A stretch of 64,000 nucleotides of DNA from Achromobacter mucicolens. GTDB taxonomy: Bacteria; Pseudomonadota; Gammaproteobacteria; Burkholderiales; Burkholderiaceae_B. A program made the position numbers and the translations under genes. Numbering within the stretch: the stretch's first letter is position 1; each line of letters starts with the position of its first letter. Shown here in pieces: positions 15,780 through 23,594 of this stretch. Location of the stretch: NCBI RefSeq assembly GCF_902859725.1, contig NZ_CADIJP010000004.1, forward strand, positions 62,001 to 126,000, read 5' to 3'. Below the pieces are notes generated by a model, which saw nothing but the letters and a program-made list of their open reading frames with translations, was not told the DNA's origin and did no database searches.

Positions 15780-15824
15780 CGGCTGTGGCATATTTCCCGT
15801 GCCCTGCCCGCCCGGTTCTCCTTC

Positions 15825-16247
15825 ATGCGCAACCCACCCGATCCCTTCGCCCCACCCCGCAAGCAGCGCGCCGCGAAAACCAATTCGCTGCTCTGGATCC
15901 TGGAGCCCTTGGCGCGCGACGCCGCCTACATGCATCGCAAGATGTTCGGGGCCGACGCGGCCTACCTGGACGGCTTGCTGTATCTGATCGTCGCCGACCG
16001 CGACGATCCCTGGAACGGTGTGATGGTCAGCACGTCGCAGGACCGTCACGCGGCGCTGCGGGCGGACATTCCCGAACTGCTGCCGCATCCGGTGCTGGGC
16101 AAGTGGCTGTACCTGCCGCAGTCGAGCGAATCCTTCGAATCGACCGCGGCCACGCTGGCGGCGTTGGCGCTGGCGCGGGATCCGCGCATGGGCGTGGCGC
16201 CCAAACCGAGGGCGCGGCGCAGCAAGGCGCGCACCCTCGGCCAATAA
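15825..16247 (+). CDS. TfoX-like small hypothetical protein
   Basis: At 140 residues, this protein carries a MHRKMFGADAAYLDGLLYLI core, reminiscent of the TfoX N-terminal fold (KMFG...YxDG), then DPWNGVMVSTSQDRHAALR and the VLGKWLYLPQSSESFE stretch. The basic C-terminal tail (PKPRARRSKARTLG) could contact nucleic acid. It lacks the TfoX C-terminal domain, and competence-related activity is not implied. It follows the eCIS-core gene by 45 bp on the same strand and may be co-transcribed. The family assignment is by remembered resemblance only. Confidence 0.55.
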   Translation: MRNPPDPFAPPRKQRAAKTNSLLWILEPLARDAAYMHRKMFGADAAYLDGLLYLIVADRDDPWNGVMVSTSQDRHAALRADIPELLPHPVLGKWLYLPQSSESFESTAATLAALALARDPRMGVAPKPRARRSKARTLGQ

Positions 16248-16286
16248 AACATCCCGCCCCCCGGCGCCCGTGCCACGCGCCGTGGG

Positions 16287-17315
16287 TCAGTCACCCACCC
16301 GCACCACCAGCTTCCCGAAGTTCTTTCCTTCAAGCAAACCGATCAGCGCTTCGGGCGCCTGTTCCAGTCCGTCGACGACATCCTCGCGCCAGCGCAGCTT
16401 GCCTTCGCGGATCCACTGCCCCGCCACGCGCAGGAATTCGTCTTCCTGTTCCTTCGGAAAATCGAACACGATGAACCCTTGCAGCGTGATGCGGCGCGAC
16501 AGGATCTCGCGCATGGTGGCGGGCAAGCGGTCCGGGCCGCGGCGGTCGGCAGGGCCGTCATTGTAGTTGGCGATCAGGCCGCACACCGGCACCCGGGCAA
16601 AGTCGTTCAGCAACGGCAGCACCGCGTCCCAGACATGGCCGCTGACGTTCTCAAAGTAGACGTCGATGCCGTCGGGGCAGGCCTCGGCCAGCTTCTGCGC
16701 AAAGTCGGGCGCGTGGTGGTCCACGACCACGTCAAAGCCCAGTTCCTCTTTGACGAAGGCGCACTTCTGCGGCCCGCCCGCGATGCCCACGACGCGCGCG
16801 CCCTTGATCCGCGCGATCTGGCCGACCACCGAACCAACGGCGCCGCTAGCAGCCGCAACGACCACGGTTTCGCCCGGTTTGGGCTGGCCGATGTTGAGCA
16901 GCCCGACGTAGGCCGTGAGCCCGGGCATGCCCAGCACGCCCAGCGCGGTGGACGGCGGCGCCATCTCCGGATCAAGTCGGCGCAGACCGCTGCCGTCGGA
17001 CAGCGCGTAGTGTTGCCAGCCGGCAGACGACAGCACGATGTCGCCCTCACGCCAGTCGGGATGGCGGGACGTCTTTACCCGGGCAACGGTGCCGCCGACC
17101 ATGACGTCCCCGATTTGCATGGGCTCGGCATAGGATTTTTCGTCGCTGACGCGCCAGCGCATGTACGGGTCCAGCGACAGGGTCTGGACTTCCAGCAGCA
17201 CCTGGCCCTCGGCCGGTTCGGGAATGGGTGCGCGCTCGACGCGGAAATCAGTGGCCTTGGGGCGGCCAACCGGCCGGGATGCGAGAACGACGCGCAGATT
17301 CTGGGGGTGTGTCAT
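16287..17315 (-). CDS. NADP-dependent medium-chain oxidoreductase (CurA/PTGR-like)
   Basis: A 342-residue zinc-free medium-chain reductase when started at ATG 17315, preceded by AAGGAG. It has the substrate-domain sequence TLSLDPYMRWRVSDEKSYAE, then GMPGLTAYVGLLNIGQPKPG and the nucleotide-binding AASGAVGSVVGQIARIKGA, followed by a GIAGGPQKCAFVKEELGFD basic patch, which fits NADP preference. DVYFENVSGHVWDAVLPLLN and the IVFDFPKEQEDEFLRVAGQW end complete the match to the leukotriene B4 dehydrogenase/curcumin reductase group, which reduces alpha,beta-unsaturated ketones or aldehydes. The divergent LysR gene at 17428 probably regulates it. Confidence 0.92.
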   Translation of the reverse strand: MTHPQNLRVVLASRPVGRPKATDFRVERAPIPEPAEGQVLLEVQTLSLDPYMRWRVSDEKSYAEPMQIGDVMVGGTVARVKTSRHPDWREGDIVLSSAGWQHYALSDGSGLRRLDPEMAPPSTALGVLGMPGLTAYVGLLNIGQPKPGETVVVAAASGAVGSVVGQIARIKGARVVGIAGGPQKCAFVKEELGFDVVVDHHAPDFAQKLAEACPDGIDVYFENVSGHVWDAVLPLLNDFARVPVCGLIANYNDGPADRRGPDRLPATMREILSRRITLQGFIVFDFPKEQEDEFLRVAGQWIREGKLRWREDVVDGLEQAPEALIGLLEGKNFGKLVVRVGD

Positions 17316-17427
17316 GGTGGATGGCTCCTTGAGTTGAGTCGGACATTTCGCGACAAGGGTCATCCTAGGGACGCCGCAGAGTTACAGATAGACTGATAGC
17401 TCGTAAACCAGAATTCATGGATTGATA

Positions 17428-18327
17428 ATGTCAACCGACTTCGACCCCGCCCTGCTCCGCACCTTTGTCGCGGTCTGCCGATATGGCAGCCTGAGCCGCG
17501 CAGCCGAAATGTCGGGCCGCGCGCAGTCGGCGCTTAGCACGCAGATCCGCCGGCTGGAGGAAATGGTGGGCAAGCGGCTGCTGCATCGCACGGGCCGCGG
17601 CATGGCCCCCACCACCGAGGGCGAGTTGCTGCTGAGCTACGCCAATCGGATCCTTGCGCTGGGCGAGGCGGCGGCGGCGCGGCTGCGCGAACGGGCGGTG
17701 GCGGGCAGCGTGCGCATCGGGCTGTCCGAGGACGTGGCGGTGGCCGCGTTGCCGGCGGCGCTGGGCCGGCTGCGGCGCGCGTGCCCCAACCTGCATCTGG
17801 AGGTCGTCATCGACGACGGCGAGCGGCTGGCCGCGCGCTGGCAGGACGGCACGCTGGACGTGGCCGTGGGCGCCTGTGTGGGATTCACCGAAGAACCCAT
17901 CGAGACGTGGACGGTCGATCTGCACTGGGCCTGCGGGATCGACGAAACCCTGGCCCCGGACCAGCCGCTCGACGTGATCGTGTACGCCGAGCCGTGCTCA
18001 TGGCGCCGGCTGGCGTTCGACGCGCTGACGGCGTCGGGGCGCGATTTCCGGGTGTCGCTGACCAGCCACAACGTGGGCGCCACGATCGCCGCCGTCGAGA
18101 ACGGCCTGGGCGTGGCCTTGCTGACGACCGAGTGCCTGCGGCCCGACACCATGCGCGTGATTTCCATCGGGGACGAAGGCGCGTTGCCGCTGACCGCGCA
18201 ATTCGGCCTGTACGCGGCGCACCGTCTGAACGAAAGCGGGCAGGCTGCCGTGACCCTGCTGCGTGAAAGCCTGCGGGGGTGGACTGCGCAGGCCATGCCG
18301 CGCGAGGCCGCGCTGCTTAGCGCCTGA
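17428..18327 (+). CDS. LysR-family transcriptional regulator
   Basis: A 299-residue LTTR when started at ATG 17428 (a TTG 6 bp upstream is the only other start in frame). The winged HTH is clear: LLRTFVAVCRYGSLSRAAEM and SGRAQSALSTQIRRLEEMVG, then GKRLLHRTGRGMAPTTEGE. The substrate-binding domain (about 90-290) begins GSVRIGLSEDVAVAALPAAL. It is divergent from the oxidoreductase at 16287-17315, separated by 112 bp, the classical arrangement for an LTTR and its target. The inter-gene region holds TTAC and GTAA ends around 17 bp (near 17381-17405), which might be an operator, but the symmetry is weak. Confidence 0.92.
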   Translation: MSTDFDPALLRTFVAVCRYGSLSRAAEMSGRAQSALSTQIRRLEEMVGKRLLHRTGRGMAPTTEGELLLSYANRILALGEAAAARLRERAVAGSVRIGLSEDVAVAALPAALGRLRRACPNLHLEVVIDDGERLAARWQDGTLDVAVGACVGFTEEPIETWTVDLHWACGIDETLAPDQPLDVIVYAEPCSWRRLAFDALTASGRDFRVSLTSHNVGATIAAVENGLGVALLTTECLRPDTMRVISIGDEGALPLTAQFGLYAAHRLNESGQAAVTLLRESLRGWTAQAMPREAALLSA

Positions 18328-18447
18328 GCCGCCGGACACGCGCCAGATTTGTTACTCCTGGCCGCCGCCTGCCGGTGCCACACTATTCCCGTACCCGCGC
18401 CGCTCGCTCGGCGCCTTTGGCACCGAACCCCTCAGGAGGATCAAGTC

Positions 18448-19236
18448 ATGACGACGCCCCCCGCATCCGCCGGCAATGGCGCCCGGCCCGCCATGCAGAC
18501 GCCCCCGGTCGTCTCCGGGAAAGACTGGGAAGCCGCCCGCCTGCAACTGCTCGCCAAGGAAAAAGCCCACACCCGCGCTCGCGACGCCCTCGCCGCGGAA
18601 CGCCGCCGCATGCCCTGGACGGCGGTCGACAAGGAATATGTTTTTGAAGGCCCGGCCGGCAAGGTGACGCTGCGCGACCTGTTCGACGGCCGCCGGCAGC
18701 TCATCGTCTATCGCGCGTTTCACGAGCCCGGGGTGTTCGGCTGGCCGGATCATGCGTGCCGCGGCTGCTCGATGGTGGCGGACCAGGTGGCCCACCTTTC
18801 GCACCTGAATGCCCGCGACACGACGCTCGCCTTCGTGTCGCGCGCGCCGCAGGCGGACATCGACCGGCTGAAGGCGCGCATGGGCTGGACGATGCCGTGG
18901 TTCACGCTGACCGACAGTTTCGACGCGGATTTCGGTGTGGACGAATGGCACGGCACCAACGTGTTCTATCGCGACGGCGACCGCATCTATCGCACGTACT
19001 TCCTGAACAACCGGGGCGACGAGCAGATGGGCGGCACGTGGAATTACCTGGACATCACGCCGCTGGGGCGGCAGGAGACCTGGGAGGATTCTCCGGCCGG
19101 CTATCCGCAGACGCCGCCCTACAAATGGTGGAACTGGCACGACAGCTACGCGCCCGACGCGCCGCCCGACCAGAAATGGGTCGAGGTATCCGACGCGGGC
19201 GAAAAGGCGTTTCGCAATCACTGCGACCCGAAGTAG
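18448..19236 (+). CDS. DUF899 thioredoxin-like family protein
   Basis: I start the gene at ATG 18448, with AGGAGGATCAAGTC in front, giving 262 residues. The DUF899 family blocks are all visible: EKAHTRARDALAAERRRMPW, EYVFEGPAGKVTLRDLFDGR, LIVYRAFHEP, a CRGCSMVADQV motif (CxxC) and the C-terminal TWNYLDITPLGRQETWEDSP. The fold is thioredoxin-like, and the CxxC cysteines could be redox active, but no reaction is established for the family. The gene stands alone, 120 bp after the LysR stop; co-regulation is not indicated. Confidence 0.88.
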   Translation: MTTPPASAGNGARPAMQTPPVVSGKDWEAARLQLLAKEKAHTRARDALAAERRRMPWTAVDKEYVFEGPAGKVTLRDLFDGRRQLIVYRAFHEPGVFGWPDHACRGCSMVADQVAHLSHLNARDTTLAFVSRAPQADIDRLKARMGWTMPWFTLTDSFDADFGVDEWHGTNVFYRDGDRIYRTYFLNNRGDEQMGGTWNYLDITPLGRQETWEDSPAGYPQTPPYKWWNWHDSYAPDAPPDQKWVEVSDAGEKAFRNHCDPK

Positions 19237-19351
19237 CCTGCGTCGCGGCAAGCGGCTGTTTTAAGATACGCGCTGGCAAATTCCGCAGCGCGCCCCATGA
19301 ACATCGATACTGGTTCCCGCAATCGTCGCCATCGTTTCCCAGTCAGCCAGC

Positions 19352-19930
19352 ATGCCGGGTGAATTGGCTGACTGGAAACGCGCCTTCCAGCCTTGCCGCA
19401 TTCCCGCGATTGCAGCACTTGTGCTCCTGGGCATCGCCATCTACTGCTTCAATGCGGCAAAGGACATCCGCCTGCCCTATGACCCCGCCAAGCTGAACAC
19501 GATCCAGCTTCGTGTCGACAAGGTCGCCAGTTGCGATGCCCAGGCGCGCATACGCGGACGGTTGGAACGTTACGCCGTGCCTTGCGTCTATTCGGGCAAC
19601 TATCCCTACATGGTGTTCAAGTTCTTCGAGGCGACCTACAAGGTTCGGTACACCGAGGGCGAGCACGTCGAATTCATGGTGCTTGAAGACCAAAAGCAGC
19701 TTACAGACGGCACGATTGCGCGGCAATACAACATGGCCATTCCCGTGCGGGTCTACGGCGTGCGCAAGAACGGCGAAACGCTGGTCGATGCCAAGCAGGT
19801 CCATGACGAAAGCCATTCGCGCAAAGTGCAGTTCAACATGAACGGTTGGATCGCGTTGGTGCTGGCAGGCTGGGCGGCAGTGATTACCTTCAGGCGGGCC
19901 CGAAAGATCCTGAATGAAGCGATGTGGTGA
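19352..19930 (+). CDS. Two-span membrane protein of unknown function
   Basis: A 192-residue protein with one transmembrane helix near the N-terminus (about 17-33, IPAIAALVLLGIAIYCF) and one near the C-terminus (about 165-180, WIALVLAGWAAVITF), separated by about 130 residues that probably lie in the periplasm. The middle part is beta-rich (IQLRVDKVASCD, YKVRYTEGEHVEFMVLED) and contains two cysteines (ASCD, VPCVYS). I do not recognise a named family; the topology resembles DUF3592-like proteins. It converges with the zinc-ribbon gene at 19934, with 3 bp between the stops. Confidence 0.65.
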   Translation: MPGELADWKRAFQPCRIPAIAALVLLGIAIYCFNAAKDIRLPYDPAKLNTIQLRVDKVASCDAQARIRGRLERYAVPCVYSGNYPYMVFKFFEATYKVRYTEGEHVEFMVLEDQKQLTDGTIARQYNMAIPVRVYGVRKNGETLVDAKQVHDESHSRKVQFNMNGWIALVLAGWAAVITFRRARKILNEAMW

Positions 19931-19933
19931 CGC

Positions 19934-20980
19934 TCAGGCGCGCTGGCTGGCCCCGTCCAGACCGCGAGTCCAGGCCTGCGTCAACGTCAGCGCGTCTGCT
20001 TCGGTCACGTACTGCGGCGCCCCCCGCGCCATGGCGGCAAACAGCAACGCATCGCAAGCGGCTTGCCATAACGGGTTCAACACCCGTTCGGTCTCGCCAT
20101 CTTCCTCGACCACGATGAAGGCGCCGCCGCCATCCACTTGTTCGGCGCGCTTGCGCAGCTGGTCATGGATCAGCAGAAAGCCGGCATGGACCGGCGAACG
20201 CGCCTTGTCGTCCCGCCGCGCGGCAGCCAGCGTGCCGCGCCAGTCGTCCTCGTCGTTCGAGGTTGGCTCACCACCCTGTTGCGACCAACGCATCCAAGCC
20301 CGGCTGTACGCCCGCCAGGCGTCTTCAGGTAGGTTGTCCGCCAACGCCTGCGCCTGGCTGCGCGACAACGTCCCGATCTCGTCAACGATCTCCAGCACGC
20401 CCTCGCCATTCGGCCCGAACAGGGCAGAGAGCGGCAATTCTTCCAGCAAAGCGATTGCACTGGCGCGCCAATAGCCGGGTTGTGCGACCAGATCGGACAT
20501 GTCGCCCTGCTTCTCCACCCGCACGCGCCACAGCCGGCCCGGCCAGCGGCTTCCGATGACGATGGAGTCGAGCGACTGGTCCACCACGATCCACGGCGGA
20601 ACGGGCTTTACGAGCGACACGCGGTCCGCGGATCGAATCAGCTTGAAGGCGGGATCGGGAAGATCGAACCAATACCCGACAGGCATTGCCTGACGCACCG
20701 GCGCGAGCCCGCTTTCCGTCACGTCGCCGCCGCAATGACGGCACACGCGCGCCTCGCGCAGAATGGGCTTGCCGCAGTGCAGGCAATCGACATGCGATGA
20801 CAGAATCGGCTGTCCGGCCAGCGGCGAACGATTGGCGATGTTTGCCAGAAAAACGGCCGCCACCGGCGGACTGATCAGACAAGCCAGCACCGCCCACCCC
20901 ACCCCATTGCGGCCACGCTTACGCGCCATGAAGCCAACCACGATGGCCAGCGCGATCCAGAGAAAGATGATGAATAGCAT
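19934..20980 (-). CDS. Membrane-anchored zinc-ribbon protein of unknown function
   Basis: At 348 residues, it opens with two hydrophobic segments (about 2-17 LFIIFLWIALAIVVGF and 28-48, WAVLACLISPPVAAVFLA) separated by a basic loop MARKRGRNG. A zinc ribbon follows: CLHCGKPI and CRHCGGDV, two CxxC knuckles 16 residues apart (about 67-88). The remaining 250 residues are soluble and unrecognised, with RWPGRLWRVRVEKQGDMSD and a helical C-terminus. The short two-helix plus zinc-ribbon start is a common bacterial membrane-adaptor design. The gene is convergent with the unknown membrane protein at 19352. Confidence 0.65.
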   Translation of the reverse strand: MLFIIFLWIALAIVVGFMARKRGRNGVGWAVLACLISPPVAAVFLANIANRSPLAGQPILSSHVDCLHCGKPILREARVCRHCGGDVTESGLAPVRQAMPVGYWFDLPDPAFKLIRSADRVSLVKPVPPWIVVDQSLDSIVIGSRWPGRLWRVRVEKQGDMSDLVAQPGYWRASAIALLEELPLSALFGPNGEGVLEIVDEIGTLSRSQAQALADNLPEDAWRAYSRAWMRWSQQGGEPTSNDEDDWRGTLAAARRDDKARSPVHAGFLLIHDQLRKRAEQVDGGGAFIVVEEDGETERVLNPLWQAACDALLFAAMARGAPQYVTEADALTLTQAWTRGLDGASQRA

Positions 20981-21064
20981 GGCGCGATGTTAACCGTGGA
21001 GAGCTTCGGTCTTGAGCCACCGGGATTCAGCTGGCCACAGGCATCGGGGACCCGCAAATAAAAG

Positions 21065-21083
21065 CCCCGGCTCAAGGCCGGGG
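21065..21083 (-). terminator. Terminator-like hairpin reading on the minus strand
   Basis: A perfect 7-bp stem CCCCGGC/GCCGGGG with a TCAAG loop, flanked on the left by AATAAAAG, reads on the minus strand as a GC hairpin followed by CTTTTATTT. That is the layout of an intrinsic terminator for leftward transcription, yet it lies between two divergently transcribed genes, upstream of the minus-strand gene that starts at 20980. Confidence 0.5.
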
Positions 21084-21218
21084 TGGGATCAGGTCTTAAA
21101 TGATGGGTCGTAGGCTTGCGCCCATTGGAAGCCATCACCAACCTTGAGCGGATTCTATGCTTTCCCGTCGGGCACGGTCAAACCACGGCGGCAGTTTTTC
21201 CATTCAAGGCGCGGCAAC

Positions 21219-22139
21219 ATGCCCCAAACACTGCAATACCGTCCCCTTCTGATCGAAGCGCTCATCAGCAACGAGCGCATCAGCAGCTATCAGAACGTAT
21301 TTCTTCCCCGCAACGATGTGGAACTGATGGGCGTGTACTTATGGAACGGCTTCGTTTGCGGCGCGCTTTACCCTCTGATGGCCGCCGTGGAAATCACCTT
21401 GCGCAACGCGATCGACCAAGCGCTCGTCGCCGACATGGGCCGGTTCTGGTGGGCGGGTGGCAAGCTGCGGTACCGCACATTCGCGCCCGGCGCCGACGCG
21501 CCGCATCCAGTGCAGGCGGTGCGCGAAAACTTCGCCAAAGCGACTCGCAGCCATGCTGCCGAACAGCGCCGCCGCCACGCCGTGCGCGGCAACGTAATGC
21601 CGCAACATCACGGCATTATTGCGAAGACGGAATTCTCGACCTGGGAATTTTTGCTGGACGCGGAGTTCATGGGCCGCGGAATGATCTGGCCCAAGCACTT
21701 GTCGGCGGTATTCCGCGGCCCGTGGCCGGTGCATCGCGCCGCAGCGATGCTGGCCCATGCGCATGATCTGGTCGCGACCTTGCGTGACTTCCGCAACCGC
21801 CTTTTCCACCATGAACCGGCATGGAAGCGATACGGCGTGTTGAGCGAACCGGATGCCTTGCAGCACCTGCGAGAAAAAATCGGCAAGGTGGAAAGCCTGC
21901 TGGCGTTGATCCACCCGGAAAACCTGCGGCTGTTGCAAGCCAATGGCCTGCTGCGGGACGCGCATCGCGCCTGCTCGTCAGCGGAGATTCGGCGCTTTCA
22001 GCACCTTGCCCGAACCCATCAGGTCAATTCGATGGATGACTTGACCGCTCTGGCTGCTTGTTGCGCGCGGGAGAACACCATCCTGGCCGCACAAACACCG
22101 CAGCGGCCACAGCAACGATTTTTGATTCGCTCGCCTTGA
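21219..22139 (+). CDS. Abi-family protein with HEPN-type RxxxxH motif
   Basis: I choose ATG 21219 (306 residues) over the upstream TTG at 21144. The AAVEITLRNAIDQAL helix and the later FRNRLFHHEPAW segment are the two landmark regions of Abi-like (AbiF/AbiD-type) proteins. Arg192-N-R-L-F-His197 satisfies the HEPN RX4-6H ribonuclease motif. Proteins of this family cause abortive phage infection by RNA cleavage in known cases. The F-S-T-W-E-F-L-L segment (about residue 140) also matches the group. No partner gene (antitoxin or sensor) lies next to it; a lipoprotein gene follows 150 bp later. Antiphage function is inferred from the family. Confidence 0.75.
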   Translation: MPQTLQYRPLLIEALISNERISSYQNVFLPRNDVELMGVYLWNGFVCGALYPLMAAVEITLRNAIDQALVADMGRFWWAGGKLRYRTFAPGADAPHPVQAVRENFAKATRSHAAEQRRRHAVRGNVMPQHHGIIAKTEFSTWEFLLDAEFMGRGMIWPKHLSAVFRGPWPVHRAAAMLAHAHDLVATLRDFRNRLFHHEPAWKRYGVLSEPDALQHLREKIGKVESLLALIHPENLRLLQANGLLRDAHRACSSAEIRRFQHLARTHQVNSMDDLTALAACCARENTILAAQTPQRPQQRFLIRSP

Positions 22140-22289
22140 GCGCGCGGGCAGCCGAGGCAGCTTTCCTATCAAGCGGACATTTTTGTCCTTGCAAGATCGC
22201 CCCCATCGCCTGCGCGCGCAAGCCGGAGTAATCTCCAGCCAGGAGATGATTCGAAGTGCACCGTGGTCACCTACAAATAGGAAGCGCAA

Positions 22290-22883
22290 ATGCTTGATAT
22301 CAATTCAAAATTCCGCAGAACCGCCGTGGCGGCCGTCACATTCGGCATGGCGGGGCTGCTCTTTGCGGGCTGCACCACGACAGACTCGCGCGCCACGGCA
22401 ACTGCCGCTGAAAAGCGTCAGGAGTTGGATACCGCTGCGGCGGCGACGTTGTCCAAGCTGTATGAGTCCGCGCCGCAGTCCAAGCAGTTGGTGGAACGCG
22501 CCCGCGGCGTGCTGGTGTTTCCGGCCGTGCTGAGCGCCAGCTTCATCGTGGGCGCCCAGCATGGCTCGGGCGTGCTGCAGGTCGGCGGGCAAGACAAGGG
22601 CTACTACAGCATCACGGGCGGTTCCATCGGCTTTCAGGCGGGCGCGCAGTCCAAGGCGATGGTGCTGCTTTTCATGACGGACGACGCGCTGGCGAAGTTC
22701 CGCGCCAGCAGCGGCTGGACCATCGGCGCGGACGCCACCGTCGCCGTGGCCAACGTGGGCGTGAACGGCAGCATCGATTCCTATACCGCGCAGCAACCCA
22801 TCGTGGGGTTCGTGATGAACAATGGCGGCCTGATGGCGGGCGTCTCGGTGGACGGCAGCAAGATTTCGCCGCTGCTGCTGTAG
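22290..22883 (+). CDS. SYLF/YSC84-domain lipoprotein
   Basis: This 197-residue protein has a lipoprotein signal peptide with lipobox LFAGC (Cys about 27) and then a SYLF (YSC84-type, lipid-binding) domain: LSKLYESAPQSKQLVERARG, VLVFPAVLSASFIVGAQHGS, the GYYSITGGSIGFQAGAQSKA strand and NVGVNGSIDSY. Such proteins are exported and thought to bind lipids at the envelope. It is transcribed alone; a perfect 9-bp inverted repeat lies after the stop (22893-22917). Confidence 0.87.
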   Translation: MLDINSKFRRTAVAAVTFGMAGLLFAGCTTTDSRATATAAEKRQELDTAAAATLSKLYESAPQSKQLVERARGVLVFPAVLSASFIVGAQHGSGVLQVGGQDKGYYSITGGSIGFQAGAQSKAMVLLFMTDDALAKFRASSGWTIGADATVAVANVGVNGSIDSYTAQQPIVGFVMNNGGLMAGVSVDGSKISPLLL

Positions 22884-22892
22884 AACAAATCG

Positions 22893-22917
22893 GCCGGCGC
22901 GCACATCCCGCGCCGGC
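22893..22917 (+). terminator. Possible terminator hairpin after the SYLF gene
   Basis: GCCGGCGCG (22893-22901) pairs perfectly with CGCGCCGGC (22909-22917) around a 7-base loop, then TCAATCTTTA follows. The stem is strong but the U-rich stretch is interrupted, so a regulatory or intergenic role is equally possible. Confidence 0.45.
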
Positions 22918-22941
22918 TCAATCTTTACAAGGAGATCACGC

Positions 22942-23424
22942 GTGATTACCGCAGAGGACAAGAAGCACCTTGCACGCTGCGTCGAGCTGGCCCGGCAGGC
23001 GCTCGATGCGGGAGACCAGCCGTTTGGATCGGTGCTGGTGTCGGGCGATGGACGGGTGCTGTTTGAAGACCATAACCATGTCTCCAGCGGCGACCGCACG
23101 CGGCATCCGGAATTCGAAATCGCGCGCTGGGCGGCAAACAACGTGCCGCCCGCGGACCGTGCGGCCTGCACGGTGTACACGTCCGGCGAGCATTGCGCCA
23201 TGTGTTCGGCGGCGCACGGCTGGGTGGGACTCGGCCGGATCGTGTACGCCGTGTCGTCTGCCCAGTACGCCGAATGGATGCGCGAATGGGGCGTGCCGCC
23301 CTCGCCCGTGCGGTCCCTGCCCATCTCCGAGGTGGTCAGCGGGATCGAGGCGGAGGGGCCGGTCCCGGAATTCGTGGAACCCGTGCGATTGCTCCACGAA
23401 GAGAACGTGCGGCGGCGAGCCTGA
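22942..23424 (+). CDS. Nucleoside deaminase (cytidine/guanine deaminase family)
   Basis: Translation probably starts at GTG 22942, seven bases after AAGGAG; the product is 160 residues. It has the zinc deaminase motifs HPEFEIARWAANN (HxE, with Pro in place of the usual Ala) and SGEHCAMCSAAHGWVGLGRI (CxxC). The PFGSVLVSGDGRVLFEDHN start matches tRNA-adenosine/guanine deaminase-like enzymes. The HCxxC form, in place of the usual PCxxC, recurs in one subgroup. It probably deaminates a free base or nucleoside; the substrate cannot be deduced. No associated transport or pathway gene is adjacent. Confidence 0.85.
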   Translation: MITAEDKKHLARCVELARQALDAGDQPFGSVLVSGDGRVLFEDHNHVSSGDRTRHPEFEIARWAANNVPPADRAACTVYTSGEHCAMCSAAHGWVGLGRIVYAVSSAQYAEWMREWGVPPSPVRSLPISEVVSGIEAEGPVPEFVEPVRLLHEENVRRRA

Positions 23425-23511
23425 TGGGATCGCACGGGCGGGTCGGTGAAGCATTCTGTTTTCCGTCTAACGAATGGATACAGCTACGCTAAACACCGCA
23501 ATTATTTGCGC

Positions 23512-23540
23512 GCACGGGCGTGATAAGTTGGCGCCCGTGC
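23512..23540. repeat. Inverted repeat GCACGGGCG
   Basis: GCACGGGCG at 23512-23520 faces CGCCCGTGC at 23532-23540 across 11 bp, a perfect 9-bp dyad. The same CGCACGGGCG also occurs directly at 23431-23440, just past the deaminase stop. No T tract follows, so it is not a standard terminator. It lies upstream of the gene at 23595, in a 170-bp gap with nothing else recognised. Confidence 0.55.
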
Positions 23541-23594
23541 CGTAATCGGGGTCAGGTTTGTACGGCACATCCCTTTCCTCTCTTGATACAGACC

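Noticed and set aside
17378-17408. Possible operator between the medium-chain reductase and LysR genes
   Set aside because: TTAC...GTAA ends exist but the inner bases lack symmetry; too weak to list as a site.
21144-21218. Upstream TTG start extending the Abi-family protein by 25 residues
   Set aside because: The added residues are basic and unlike the family start; ATG 21219 begins just before the conserved region.
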